64,000 nt of DNA from Haliotis asinina (lineage: Eukaryota; Mollusca; Gastropoda; Lepetellida; Haliotidae). The stretch lies in the NCBI RefSeq assembly GCF_037392515.1, contig NC_090283.1, forward strand, positions 24,878,249-24,942,248, given 5' to 3'. The position numbers were made by a program, and so were the translations under genes. The notes under the pieces are model-generated. The model was not told the origin of the DNA and did not search any database. It saw only the letters and a program-made list of their open reading frames with translations. Below are positions 10,365-21,173 of the stretch, piece after piece (the first letter of the stretch is position 1; each line of letters starts with the position of its first letter).

Positions 10365-10498
10365 TGAACCAGGCTAGATATTCTCGAAACGTTCGTGGCC
10401 CAAGGAACTTGTTAAGCCCATTCTTAACACACTGGCTACTATAAAAGATAAGAATTCTCAGAGCTACGAACGTTTTGAGAATATGGACCCTGGTTCAG
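10365..10498. mobile_element. Fold-back MITE
   Basis: Left end TGAACCAGGCTAGATATTCT and right end AGAATATGGACCCTGGTTCA are inverted repeats that extend inward through CGAAACGTTCGT / ACGAACGTTTTG. The element is about 134 bp. Confidence 0.75.
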
Positions 10499-10796
10499 AA
10501 CTTGCCGGATCTTCTGATTTACCTGCGGTGGAAACGCATCACTTGATTGATAACAGTGATAACATCGGAACGTCTCACTCAAAGCAATAAAAAGTTGACT
10601 ATGCATTAAACTTGGTGTTCCTCCATCATCCCAACTTCTAAAATGCCTATCACAGCAGTTGCAGATTTCAACTTGTTTTTATTCAACAATAGGGAGAAAG
10701 AAATGTAAGTCTGCCCCTTAAGAACAAATCGCTCTACGCCATGGCGTGTCACAGATTACATATGTTCAATGTAAAAGCACTATCAACAGACGTGCA

Positions 10797-10935
10797 GCTC
10801 CACTGTATTATTGATACCAGTTCCAAAATATGTCATTTACATGCAACAATCGCATTATGACTGCACAAATGATCAAAGGACAATGTCCTTGATTTGCTGA
10901 TCTAAGCACATTTGGAACGATCATATATTTCGGAA
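10797..10935 (+). promoter_or_regulatory. Conserved proximal promoter, paralogue copy A
   Basis: Shares blocks CACTGTATTATTGATA, CATGCAACAATCGCATTA, ACAAATGATCAAA and GATTTGCTGATCTAAG with the other three paralogues. A TATA-like CATATATTT lies at 10922-10930, about 85 nt before the coding ATG. Conservation in non-coding DNA among all four copies is the evidence; factor identities are unknown. Confidence 0.65.
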
Positions 10936-11013
10936 GGACCACAAAAACCTTTCAGATGTGCCCAACTAACAAATGATGCAAAATGTTTCACTGAGTGTGA
11001 ACGTCGGTAAAAG

Positions 11014-11050
11014 ATGCACGTCTTCATCTTCCTTGTGCTTATCTTCACAG
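11014..11050 (+). CDS. Paralogue copy A, exon 1 (signal peptide)
   Basis: The ATG starts MHVFIFLVLIFT plus one base, followed by donor GTAAGTG. It is a 37-nt coding exon, the same length and phase as in the other three copies, encoding the hydrophobic core of a signal peptide. An ATGATG 40 nt upstream (10974) is out of frame and opens a reading frame across this exon. It should join to 17338 through a 6.3-kb repeat-filled intron. Confidence 0.75.
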
Positions 11051-11254
11051 GTAAGTGTTTATGTCATGTTCTTACTATTGTTTGGAGCATTGCTCTGTGA
11101 GGACGTTGGACTGATTGAAACAATAAATGTTATCATTACCTTGGCAGTTGTTATGCACATGAGTAAGTTTCAAGTGTTCCATGTTAGACAAATCGAAATT
11201 ATTGCTACGGCACGGTGTCGTACCTGGATACGTTGTCATGGTAGAGTACAGACT

Positions 11255-11345
11255 CTACTTTTGTTGGGCTGAGTTCCATCCGGGATTCGAACCACACTAT
11301 CAGAGTCAGGCATCTAATCGCCGGCATACAAAGGCCACAGCGTTC
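11255..11345 (-). mobile_element. tRNA-like SINE head
   Basis: GAGTTCCATCCGGGATTCGA carries a reverse B-box (GGATTCGAAC), followed by GAGTCAGGCATCTAATCGCC. It matches 40603-40700. It is a SINE relic rather than a tRNA gene. Confidence 0.55.
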
Positions 11346-11469
11346 AGCCACAGCGACGTTCACGTGGTTGCGTGTTCTAAAGAAAGTGTGATCCTACATT
11401 TGACCACTTTCTAAATGGCATTGTGTATTCACGTAATGGCGTTTCGGTGTCAATTGTGGTGAAACAAGC

Positions 11470-12085
11470 ATGGTAAGTCTCCAGTTCATTTGTCTAGTGG
11501 TTTCTGAGGTTTCCGATTCATTTGTTGTGTGGTACCTGAGGTTTCAGGTCCATTTCCGTTGTTTTTGAGGTTCCGTCCTCATTTGTCATGGATTTATTCG
11601 TCCACTTATTTCTGAGGTTTCAGGTTCATTTTTGTCCACGTGTTCCTGAGGTCTCACGTTCATTTGTTCACAGGTTTCTGAAGTTCCAGGTTCTTTTGTC
11701 CACTGGATTCTGAGGTTTCAGGTACACTTGTGCCATGGTACCTGAGTTGCCAGGTTCATTTGTCCATTGTCAGGCTCATTTGTCCACTTGTTTCTGAGGT
11801 TTCAGGTTAATTTGTCCACTTGTTTTTAGGTTCCATGTTCATTTTGTGCACAGGTTTATGAGGTTTTAGGATCATATATCCACTGTGTTTGAGGTCACAG
11901 ATTCACGTGTCCATATATGTCTCTGAGGTTTCAGGTTCAAGGTTTATTTATCCATTGGTTTCTAAGGTTTCAGATACACCTGCGCAATGGTTTCGTAGGT
12001 TCAGGTTCATCTGTCCACCGTTCCATTAGATTTCTGGTTCATTTATCCATAGCTCTCTGAGGTTTCAGATAATTTGCTCAATGAT
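11470..12085. repeat. Diverged repeat of the TTCAGGTTCATTTGTCCAC type, block 1
   Basis: About fifteen degenerate 30-50-bp units around GAGGTTTCAGGTTCATTTGT and CCACTGGTTTCT lie in intron 1 of copy A. Better kept units of the same repeat occur at 15100-15720 and 21610-21890, and inverted at 45385-45500. Confidence 0.75.
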
Positions 12086-12728
12086 TTGGAGGAGTCGCTG
12101 TTTGTAAGTTAAATTCTCTACAGGTTTTGTCAGTATGAAAGTTCAAATTTTCAAATGTTCAAACTGTTCTTTCTTGCAAGTAATGCGGCCACTAAGTTTG
12201 CTCGCAGCCGTTATGGTCTTACATAGATATGAACAACGGATGTGGGTACCCTAAAGGGACCAAGTATGAGATTAACTGGTTTTGATATCAATCCAGATAG
12301 CTTAAATGCAAGGATCTAACCAGAAATGGCCACACACCTGTAAACAGATCTGTAGGAATCATGTACAATTGCCATTTTTTTCACAACGTATACATAGATC
12401 CACCTGCACAGGGTGATTTTTCACCCACACATTGCCATTTATGCTCATATATCATAATTATGTTTGTATGATTATTTAGACAATGGGGCGTATTTTACAT
12501 TGATGCCACGACATGCTACGATCAACGGTAAGCATCACGCGCAACATATGTACTCGTCATTAATGTGATATCAAGTTTCTGTAAACTGAGATTTCTTGGA
12601 GTTCGATAACTTGGAAAATCAATTGATTTCGTTTTTGATAAGAAAATATGGGGGCTTCCTGTTTTCATCGAAAACAGTATGGCTTCCACAACGTCGTTTA
12701 TCCAGCAGAACGGATTGAGGTCGTCTAA

Positions 12729-13541
12729 AGGTATCAGACGACGTATCAGATGACGTATCAGATGACGTATCAGACGACGTATCAGACGACGTATCAGACG
12801 ACGTATCAGACGACGTATCAGACGACGTATCAGATGACGTATCAGACGACGTATCAGATGACGTATCAGACGACGTATCAGATGACGTATCAGATGACGT
12901 ATCAGATGACGTATCAGATGACGTATCAGAAGACGTATCAGATGACGTATCAGACGACGTATCAGATGACGTATCAGAGGACGTATCAGACGATGTATCA
13001 GATGACGTATCAGGCGACGTATCAGACGACGTATCAGACGACGTATCAGACGACGTATCAGATGACGTATCAGATGACGTATCAGACGACGTATCAGATG
13101 ACGTATCAGATGACGTATCAGATGACGTATCAGACGACGCATCAGACGATGTATCAGACGACGTATCAGACGACGTATCAGACGACGTATCAGATGACGT
13201 ATCAGATGACGTATCAGACGACGTATCAGATGACGTATCAGACGACGTATCAGACGACGTATCAGACGACGTATCAGATGACGTATCAGACGACGTATCA
13301 GACGACGTATCAGATGACGTATCAGACGACGTATCAGATGACGTATCAGACGACGTATCAGATGACGTATCAGACGACGTATCAGATGACGTATCAGACG
13401 ACGTATCAGATGACGTATCAGATGACGTATCAGATGACGTATCAGACGACGTATCAGATGACGTATCAGATGACGTATCAGACGACGTATCAGACGACGT
13501 ATCAGATGACGTATCAGATGACGTATCAGACGACGTATCAG
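12729..13541. repeat. 12-bp minisatellite, 68 units with one binary position
   Basis: The unit is GACGTATCAGAY. By my count the last base is C in 34 units, T in 32, A in one and G in one; other positions are nearly invariant. The array gives artefact ORFs of repeated TYQM/TYQT or RRLI/RHLI. It lies in intron 1 of copy A. Confidence 0.95.
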
Positions 13542-13554
13542 ATGCAAAAGTAGA

Positions 13555-14985
13555 AAGCGGTACGATTAGTTCGAAGTCACTGAAGGTTTCAACTGCTCAG
13601 CTATGGCAAGTATTGATATGTCATTGAGCGTTATCACAAGATATGTCGGCTTGTGTTGTCTATTAGCCGTTTGGTCAGGAAACAAACGACATGAAGTACC
13701 GCCACTGTTTAGGTAGACAACGAGTGACAACTCCTAGAGAGGATAAAAAGCTCCTCCCGAATCGCACGACTCCTTCCGTTCATGTGAAATGAAAAACGAA
13801 GTGGCTTTTCAGTATCGTCGTTCGACTAAACTTGGATCCAGATGGCCAATCAGAAGTCCGTTAATACATGCCCAGAGAGCTGCACGGCTAACTTACAGGC
13901 AAACGCGAAGTCACCACAAGTCGATTTCTTGTATTCGTGATTGATGGTTGAGCTCAAGAAGCGTTTTGAGGGAGTTCAATGATGCCAATGATGATGTTAG
14001 GGAGGGGGTGTTGTGGGGGGTGAAGTTATTGCCGTTAAGAGGTTACACCAGATGTTTACATTGTTTTCAGTTATTGATACTTATGGGGATTTCAAGCCAG
14101 AATCTTGAAATGATCTGCTTGCTAACGTTATGCAACAGCTGTCATCAAGGCTACAAAGTGAGTCAATTTTGTAACATGCTTTTTTTCTGAATAAACGTTT
14201 TTCGTTCTTTAGATTTCCACTTTATTATTCCTTGAGGCAGGGAGACTGAGTAGAGTAGGGTAACCCTGCTTGAGGGAATCAAGATCACTATGCTAATAAT
14301 ATAATGTATATAATGTTGATATGTGTAATTGTATTGACACCTATCATGTCAAGGCGTCGTATCAAGATCAGGTAATACAAACATTTCAATTGTAATTGAG
14401 TGTGTATGTGCCACTACATCTACACAGATGTGACATAGCTTGAATCAACAGCAAACAGAAAATATTTGAGATCGGTCATATCTGGGGTTTCACATCGTGG
14501 ATTGTATTGTTGACAGCGTATTGTGAAGTACTGTTTCAAGCATACACAATGCCAGCAAGCACGCACAAGGTAGAGGATGGAATGAGATGATTACTGATGA
14601 AAGACTGCTCCCAAATTAGCACAGATAAATCCAATAGTGAGTGAACGAGTGAGTTCATATCTCTCGTCTTATCAGTAATTTTTGAGCCACACGGTGACGA
14701 GAACAAGCAATTATCGTAGAAAACGTCAATAAATTTAGTAATGAAAAACCTGTTGGCGATGATCAGTACAAATACTAGACCGTCTTTTGCACGATAAATG
14801 CGATCATATATTCACAGTAGGGGGAGGTTGTAAACTTAGCAGACTGGATAGCAAATGACAGGAAGGTGAGTGGCGAGTGCTACCGGTAGGTTTCCCATTT
14901 CGCAAATTCAATGCCATTTAATTTGGTATTTTCAGTTTTTCAACTAAAAACGTTCATGTGACGCAATTACGTAAATACAGATGTA
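13555..14985. other. Intron 1 of copy A, no recognised gene
   Basis: Apart from a LINE tail fragment at 14636-14705, I see nothing supportable. Confidence 0.4.
14636..14705 (-). mobile_element. I-group LINE 3' tail fragment
   Basis: AGTGAGTGAACGAGTGAGTT followed by a degraded GCCACACGGTGACGAGAAC, which resembles the LINE end at 29552. Confidence 0.5.
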
Positions 14986-15099
14986 ATGATACACATGACA
15001 CATCACGTACTTACATTTGAAATGACACACATATTGTCATCACAAATTTACATTTTAATGACATCTATGCAGACACCAAATATAAAGAGTCCTAATGGC

Positions 15100-15725
15100 A
15101 AACGTCTCTCAGGTACATTTGTTAACTGGTACCTGGTGAGGCTCGGTTGTCCTCTAGTATCTGACGTTTCGGGTACATTTGTCTACTGGTACCTGATGCA
15201 TCAGGTTCATTTGTCCACTGGTACCTGAAGAGTCAGGTTCATTGTACACTGTTACCATGATGTTTTGAGTACATTTGTCTACTGGTACCTGATGTATCGG
15301 GTTCATTTGTCCACTGGTAATTGATGTGTGAGGTACATTTGTTCACTGGTACCTGGTGTTTCAGGTTTATTTGTCCAATGTTACCTTCGGGTACATGCGT
15401 TTCGGGTACATGCGTCCACTGGTAACTGAGGTTTCGGGTACATTTGTCTGCTGGTGTTTGATTTACCGGGTTCATTTGTCCACTGGTACCTGGTGTTTCA
15501 GGTCTATTTGTCCAATGTTACCTGATGTTCCGCGTACATTTGTTCACTGGTACCTGGTATTTCAAGACCATTTGTCCACTGTTTTCGAATGTTTCAGGTT
15601 CATCTGTCCACTGTTATCGAATGTTTCAGGTTCATCTGTCCACTGTTTCCGAATGTTTCAGGTTCATCTGTCCACTGTTTTCGAATTTATTCAGGTTCAT
15701 CTGTCCACTGTTTTGTGAGATTTCA
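15100..15725. repeat. ~35-bp repeat of the TTCAGGTTCATTTGTCCAC type, block 2
   Basis: About sixteen units around TTTCAGGTTCATTTGTCCAC and TGGTACCTG. The last four form a tidier subarray (CACTGTTTTCGAATGTTTCA). ORFs here are repeat artefacts. Confidence 0.85.
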
Positions 15726-16040
15726 GCTAAGTAATAGCTATCCCTTTCTCAGAGTCACCAGTAGTGAAGTGTCAGGTTTTCAATGTTGAAAATGGGACTA
15801 CGTTGTTACAAATAATTACCACACAGTCTGTTCGATAAAGCTGCCGATGCGGTCCTATTTGAACCTCGGCACATTACGTACTTACATTTGTAATGAAAAT
15901 TAATGTCATGAAATATTTACAGTTTAATAGCATGCACGGCGACATCACGTGTAAAGAGTTCTGATGACACGAGTAGTACATTCGAATGATACACATTGCA
16001 ATTCTCAAACTTACAGATGTAACGACACATATGGTACGCT

Positions 16041-17312
16041 CATGTCCGAGGTGGAAGTTTTGTCCTAATCGTCACTGAATATCATTCCATGTCCGAGGTG
16101 GATGTTTTGTCCTAATTATTACTGTATATCATTCCATATCCGAGGTGGATGTTTTGTCCTAATTATTACTGTATATCATTCCATGTCCGAGGTGGAAGTT
16201 TTGTCCTAATTATTACTGTATATCATTCCATGTCCGAGGTGGAAGTTTTGTCCTAATTATTACTGTATATCATTCCATGTCCGAGGTGGAAGTTTTGTCC
16301 TAATTATTACTGTATATCATTCCATATCCGAGGTAGAAGGTTTGTTCTAATCGTCACTGTATATTACTCCATGTCCGAGGTGGAAGTTTTGTCCTAATTA
16401 TTACTGTATATCATTCCATGTCCGAGGTAGAAGGTTTGTTCTAATCGTCACTGTATATCACTCCATGTCCGAGGTGGAAGTTTTGTCCTAATTATTACTG
16501 TATATCATTCCATGTCCGAGGTAGAAGGTTTGTTCTAATCGTCACTGTATATCATTCCATGTCCGAGGTGGAAGTTTTGTCCTAATTATTACTGTATATC
16601 ATTCCATGTCCGAGGTGGAAGTTTTGTCCTAATTATTACTGTATATCATTCCATGTCCGAGGTAGAAGGTTTGTTCTAATCGTCACTGTATATCATTCCA
16701 TGTCCGAGGTGGAAGTTTTGTCCTAATTATTACTGTATATCATTCCATGTCCAAGGTAGAAGGTTTGTTCTAATCGTCACTGTATATCACTCCATGTCCG
16801 AGGTGGATGTTTTGTCCTAATCATTACTATATATCACTCCATGTCCGAGGTGGAAGTTTTGTCCTAATTATTACTGTATATCATTCCATGTCCGAGGTGG
16901 AAGTTTTGTCCTAATCGTCACTGAATATCATTCCATGTCCAAGGTGGAAGTTTTGTCCTAATTATTACTGTATATCATTCCATGTCCGAGGTAGAAGGTT
17001 TGTCCTAATCGTCACTGAATATCATTCCATGTCCGAGGTGGAAGTTTTGTCCTAATCGTCACTGAATATCATTCCATGTCCGAGGTGGAAGTTTTGTCCT
17101 AATCGTCACTGAATATCATTCCATGTCCGAGGTGGAAGTTTTGTCCTAATTATTACTGTATATCATTCCATGTCCGAGGTGGAAGTTTTGTCCTAATTAT
17201 TACTGTATATCATTCCATGTCCGAGGTAGAAGGTTTGTCCTAATCGTCACTGAATATCATTCCATGTCCAAGGTGGAAGTTTTGTCCTAATTATTACTGT
17301 ATATCATTCCAT
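16041..17312. repeat. 47-bp minisatellite, 27 units, abutting exon 2 of copy A
   Basis: The unit is CATGTCCGAGGTGGAAGTTT then TGTCCTAATTATTACTGTATATCATTC. Two main variants alternate irregularly: GTGGAAGTTTTGTCCTAATT and GTAGAAGGTTTGTTCTAATC. The array stops about 25 nt before the splice acceptor of exon 2. Each unit carries a branch-point-like CTAAT. Confidence 0.95.
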
Positions 17313-17337
17313 CAATCATCTCTCACATTTCTTCCAG

Positions 17338-17772
17338 TCGATCAAATCCATGCTGTCGTGTTTCAAACCTCAAGAACTGAAATCATTCCAAATCTGACAA
17401 AGGTTGATGGGAAACAGCTTTTCAGCTCTGGCTCCCTGTTGTTTGACGTGAAGAGCTGCGGCAAAGTGAGGCTCCTCGTGAACGGAGATGAAGGCTTGGC
17501 AATTATCGACATTTATTCAAACAAGACCTCTTACATGCAGTTGTGTTACGACAAAGAAGATGACAGTTGCTTTGGGATGACGTCGGTTATATCGAGTGAT
17601 CTGTGTGATACGTACACACCGCTATGGATCCAGTATCACAACTTTATCCTTGAAATGGGTGAAAGCTGCTATGTTGGACAAAACTCGCTTGCCTCCATCC
17701 CGTTAGCATTCATTCTCTTCAAAGCAATCGGCATTGAAATCTCTTCAAACCACGGTGCCTGGTGGCGACTTG
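17338..17772 (+). CDS. Paralogue copy A, exon 2 (five-cysteine domain)
   Basis: The exon runs from acceptor TTTCTTCCAG to donor CTTG|GTAAAG, 435 nt, phase 1 at both ends. It begins VDQIHAVVFQTSRTE and holds LLFDVKSCGKVRLLVN, IIDIYSNKTSYMQ (with an N-glycosylation sequon), DDSC, LC, TPLWIQ, MGESCYVGQNSL and AWWRLG. The five cysteines match those of the other copies; the sixth comes from exon 3. The xVGxGxxxGQN...W pattern and length faintly recall the FAMeT (Methyltransf_FA) domain of secreted invertebrate proteins, but I would not assign a function. The product is probably extracellular. Confidence 0.8.
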
Positions 17773-17794
17773 GTAAAGCTTTTTTCTCGAATGA

Positions 17795-17823
17795 ATGAAT
17801 GAATGAATGAATGAATGAATGAA
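17795..17823. repeat. (GAAT)n microsatellite
   Basis: Seven GAAT units just after exon 2 of copy A. Short (GTCT)n and (GAAC)n runs follow at 17927-17980. Confidence 0.9.
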
Positions 17824-18218
17824 GAGACAAGTATGTGAATGACCAAACCTCTGAAAGGTCTAACGTATCTTTAGCCAAGCAGACAGTTAATTGAAAAATC
17901 AATGAATAAGTGGATGGGTCGTTGTCTGTCTGTCTGTCTGTCTGACTGGCTGGCTGAACGAACGAACGAACGAACGAACAGACAAGTATATAAAATTCCA
18001 AATCTCACAAAAGGCCAAATCAATCAGTTCGCTTTAACAATGTACCCTGTTAAATGATGAATGAATGAGAGAATGAGTCAGTGTTTACCAGGTAGCCATA
18101 CCCTATCTATGTGTGATGATCAAATGAAAAACAATTAAAAGCCAATAACAGGATTATTTCGTAGCTATTTAACGCTCTGCTTTGACCTATTTATGGTAAC
18201 CAAATCACAGACAAACTG

Positions 18219-18228
18219 TGAAAAAAAA

Positions 18229-18263
<35 letters not shown>

Positions 18264-18268
18264 AAATA
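18219..18268. repeat. (AAAT)n microsatellite
   Basis: About eleven AAAT units in intron 2 of copy A. Confidence 0.9.
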
Positions 18269-18496
18269 AAACCAAACAAAAAAACATGGGTTCCGAATGA
18301 TGACCAAGTGTAATGCTAGCTCAAAAACGAAAACAGACCAGGGTAATTGCCATAGAAGATAATACCCGTGGTCATCACGATTGATAAAAGTGTACATTGT
18401 GAGATAACTACCATGTAAGTTATCATTGATGAATACTCCTTATTCACATCAGCGCTCTTTGCAATAGTAATTATTCAATACGCTGGTTGACGACAG

Positions 18497-18726
18497 GAAA
18501 CTCTGCGTGTCAACCTGTGACAACACCAGCTGCGACACGAGCTACAACACCTTCAACGCCGCTTGAAACGACCCCTGAAGCGACACCAAGGTCCTTGGGA
18601 AATAGAACAACGTCCAATGAAACAATGCCTAAGAAGTTGGAAATGGGGCGATCTGCAGGAGCTGTCAGCAGCAGCAAATCCATCACTGGGATGATCGTTG
18701 TAGTTGCGTACGTATTGTGTCAGTGA
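18497..18726 (+). CDS. Paralogue copy A, exon 3 (Thr-rich stalk and GPI-like tail)
   Basis: The exon runs from acceptor TTGACGACAG to TGA. It encodes G-NSACQPVTTPAATRATT..., a Thr/Pro/Ala stalk with NRTT and NETM sequons, then MGRSAGAVSSSKS and a hydrophobic end ITGMIVVVAYVLCQ. The small-residue cluster followed by a short hydrophobic C-terminus is what a GPI-anchor signal looks like; a membrane anchor is the alternative. With exons 1 and 2 the copy A protein is 233 residues and uninterrupted. Confidence 0.75.
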
Positions 18727-19118
18727 AAACAACTTTCAACCAGGTAGATTGACTCTGTAGAACCTATGCCACATTAGAGTCTGTTCTAGTCAGAGACATA
18801 TACCTGCAACCGATAGATACCAAGGTATATATAGAAAAACTAGCAGCATTTCGCTGCAGCTGTCATAAACTGATAATCAAAACTGAACGCTACCAAAACA
18901 GCTGAGAAGGCAAACGATTATGCCCACAGTGCCTAATGCCAGGAGTTAATTATATTGAAACCGAATATCATGTTCTTCTTATTTATTAAGACCTAATTTT
19001 ATCGATAAATATTTTCATACTAATCCATCAAAGGAAAAGTTTGTAATCTGATCTCTTAAATGTAAACATGCTATTACCCAAATGTCGAAATAACGTTTTC
19101 ATGCTTTTAAACTACGAG

Positions 19119-19320
19119 AGTGGGGTAGTCTAGTGGTAAAAGTGTTTGCTCGTCACGTCGAAGACTCGAGTTCGATTTCAAACATAGGTACAATAAGTGA
19201 AACCCACTTCTGGTGCCCCCAGCCGCCAATTACAAAAATAAAAAGGTATCCAAAAAAAAAAAAAAAAAAAAAAGAGACCAGGGTACAAATTAAACTCATT
19301 CACTCACTCACTCACGCAAA
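19119..19320 (+). mobile_element. tRNA-headed SINE (family 2)
   Basis: The head GTGGGGTAGTCTAGTGGTAA and GAGTTCGATTTCA (A- and B-box-like) is followed by GAAACCCACTTCTGGTGCCC, a poly-A run at 19250-19274 and an ACTC tail. It is not a functional tRNA gene. Confidence 0.75.
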
Positions 19321-19394
19321 ACATTACATGGACAACGTAACCATCACAGCAGATTTGAACCAATTTAAGTGTATAAGTGAGATATGTGTGACGC

Positions 19395-19485
19395 TACTTT
19401 CTGCAAAGTTCCAGCATTATAGCAGCGGGGGACACCAGAAATGGGCTTCATGCATTTTAGCCATGGGGGAAATCAAACGCGGAAC
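19395..19485 (-). mobile_element. tRNA-headed SINE (family 2) fragment
   Basis: GTTCCAGCATTATAGCAGCG and GACACCAGAAATGGGCTTCA are the antisense body. Confidence 0.65.
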
Positions 19486-19687
19486 TTCATCGAGACAAGC
19501 GAACTCTTTTACCTGTAGGCTACACCACTATTTATCCTACTATATATTACAAAAAAGTTTTTCAGTTATATTTCTAAAAATATTTAAAGACGTCAGTTTG
19601 GAATTTAATGCATGCAATTAACCATGTCATGACATAGACTCATAAATATTCCTTTTCAGGCTGATGTCCTTCTTAAAGCACTAAGGG

Positions 19688-19995
19688 CGGTGGGGTAGCC
19701 TGGTGGTTAAAGCGTTACGCCGAAGGCCAAGGTCACATGGGAACAATATATACTCATGGAAACAAATAAGAGAACACATTAAAATACAAGTGTTCCTTTA
19801 TTCTTTTCCAGGCTTCTTCCCAAGGTGTGTATTGCATTGTGGGTACAATTCTGGAAATGAATAAAGGAACGTGTGTGTGTTGATGTGTTCCCTTATTTGT
19901 TTCTGTTTCTGTTAGTATATTAATCCCAGTGATGGCGTCCCTTGCCATGACGTTACTGGAATAAAAGCGGCGTAAATCAATATTCATTCACTCTT
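19688..19995 (+). mobile_element. tRNA-headed SINE (family 2) with an internal insertion
   Basis: Head GGTGGGGTAGCCTGGTGGTT at 19688; 3' end GGAATAAAAGCGGCGTAAAT at about 19960, with unrelated sequence between the two parts. Confidence 0.55.
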
Positions 19996-20220
19996 AAAGT
20001 ATTAAAATACTTATTACTAATGTTGTTATGAATTAAAATCTGTTGTGAGTAATGAAGCGTAGAGTTATTGTTTGAGGATGTAGCAACGAAAAGTGATTCG
20101 AAACTCTGACAAATCACGATCGAGTAAGCAAGCTCATCGCTTATTTTCAGCCATTTACCGACGAGGTCAAATCAACATATGTACTAATGTCCCTTACAAA
20201 AAATGAACGCAGCATTAACC

Positions 20221-20272
20221 TTACACACACACACACAGACACACACAGACATATATATATAAACATCACACT
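20221..20272. repeat. (CA)n / (TA)n microsatellite
   Basis: Alternating ACAC and ATAT runs. Confidence 0.85.
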
Positions 20273-20439
20273 ATTATATACAATTTTAACACTGTTTGTA
20301 ACCACATGATTTTTATTTCAAACGACGAGTTATCATTTCAAATTGCCATTTATACGGCCACAAGACCGAACAAATCGATATATTAAGTTAGAAACAAGAT
20401 AAACGTTTCTTCATCCAAACCTTTCAGCTTAACATTATT

Positions 20440-20836
20440 TTACATTCAGTTGTTGGCAATCTATAGCCTGATTTTATTTAATTTTTGGCTTGATGTGTCT
20501 AAATTGCAAACAGCTGAAGGGATGATGTAAATCCAACTAGGGTCAATGCAGGTAGCAAAGGCACTGTAAGTCCCCATGGTCCCCAGTATGGTGATCTACC
20601 TTCAGTTGTTGGCGATCTATAGCCTGATTTTATGCTGAATTGTCCGAATAGTAATATTTGTTTTAACTTTCCACGCTAGTTTTAATCCCATTTGTGACAT
20701 TCTAGTTGTTTTACTGTCCTTCGTTGACAGGTATTTATACTATACATATATTTCATTTCAGTATTAAATGTTCTCGTCACGATATACCTGAGACATTGCC
20801 GACGTGACGTTAAATATTAACTCACTCACTCACTCA
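20440..20836 (+). mobile_element. I-group LINE 3' UTR, solo fragment
   Basis: It has the blocks GTAAGTCCCCATGGTCCC, TTCAGTTGTTGGCGATCTAT, GTTTTACTGTCCTTCGTTGA and an (ACTC)n end found downstream of the LINE RNase H at 29552-30110. It is typical 5'-truncated LINE debris. Confidence 0.8.
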
Positions 20837-20937
20837 GTGATTTCGAAACTTGAACAGTGTGTATCCGAATATCTCTCTTGAACTTCAGTAAGAACAATCC
20901 TGGTGTCCCTATGTACAAACATCTCCAGTACACTTTG

Positions 20938-21070
20938 TAGATCCACTGTATTATTGATATCAGTTCGAAATGTGTCATTTACATGCAACAATCGCATTAC
21001 GTCTCAACAAATGATCAAAACACAATGTCCGGGATTTGCTGATGTTTGCACAAGTGGAACGACCATGTAT
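20938..21070 (+). promoter_or_regulatory. Conserved proximal promoter, paralogue copy B
   Basis: Same block order as for copy A (CACTGTATTATTGATA, CATGCAACAATCGCATTA, ACAAATGATCAAA, GATTTGCTGATG). The TATA-like position reads CATGTATCC here, so the core element looks weakened. Confidence 0.55.
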
Positions 21071-21136
21071 CCAGAATTGCCCATCTAACAAATGATGCAA
21101 CAAGGGAGTTTTGCTCAGTGTCAACAATGGGGAAAG

Positions 21137-21173
21137 ATGCCCGTCTTCATCTTCCTTGCGCTGATCTTCACAG
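21137..21173 (+). CDS. Paralogue copy B, exon 1 (signal peptide)
   Basis: MPVFIFLALIFT plus one base, donor GTACGTG, 37 nt. An ATGATG at 21092 is in frame and would add 15 residues. Confidence 0.65.

Noticed and set aside
12522-13553. Long ORFs encoding RRLI/RHLI or TYQM/TYQT repeats
   Set aside because: Product of a 12-bp satellite; no start context, splice sites or non-repeat domain.
13948-14190. 80-codon ORF in intron 1 of copy A
   Set aside because: No domain, no splice or promoter support and unremarkable composition.
15239-15789. Overlapping ORFs with FRFICPLF-type repeats
   Set aside because: Translation of the ~35-bp intronic repeat.
16041-17312. Possible CRISPR-like array of regular 47-bp repeats
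   Set aside because: The units are contiguous with no unique spacers and lie in a eukaryotic intron.
17338-17772. Calling the paralogue domain a farnesoic acid O-methyltransferase
   Set aside because: Only a faint pattern match by eye; cysteines and the GPI tail point to a surface protein, and no enzyme motif is visible.
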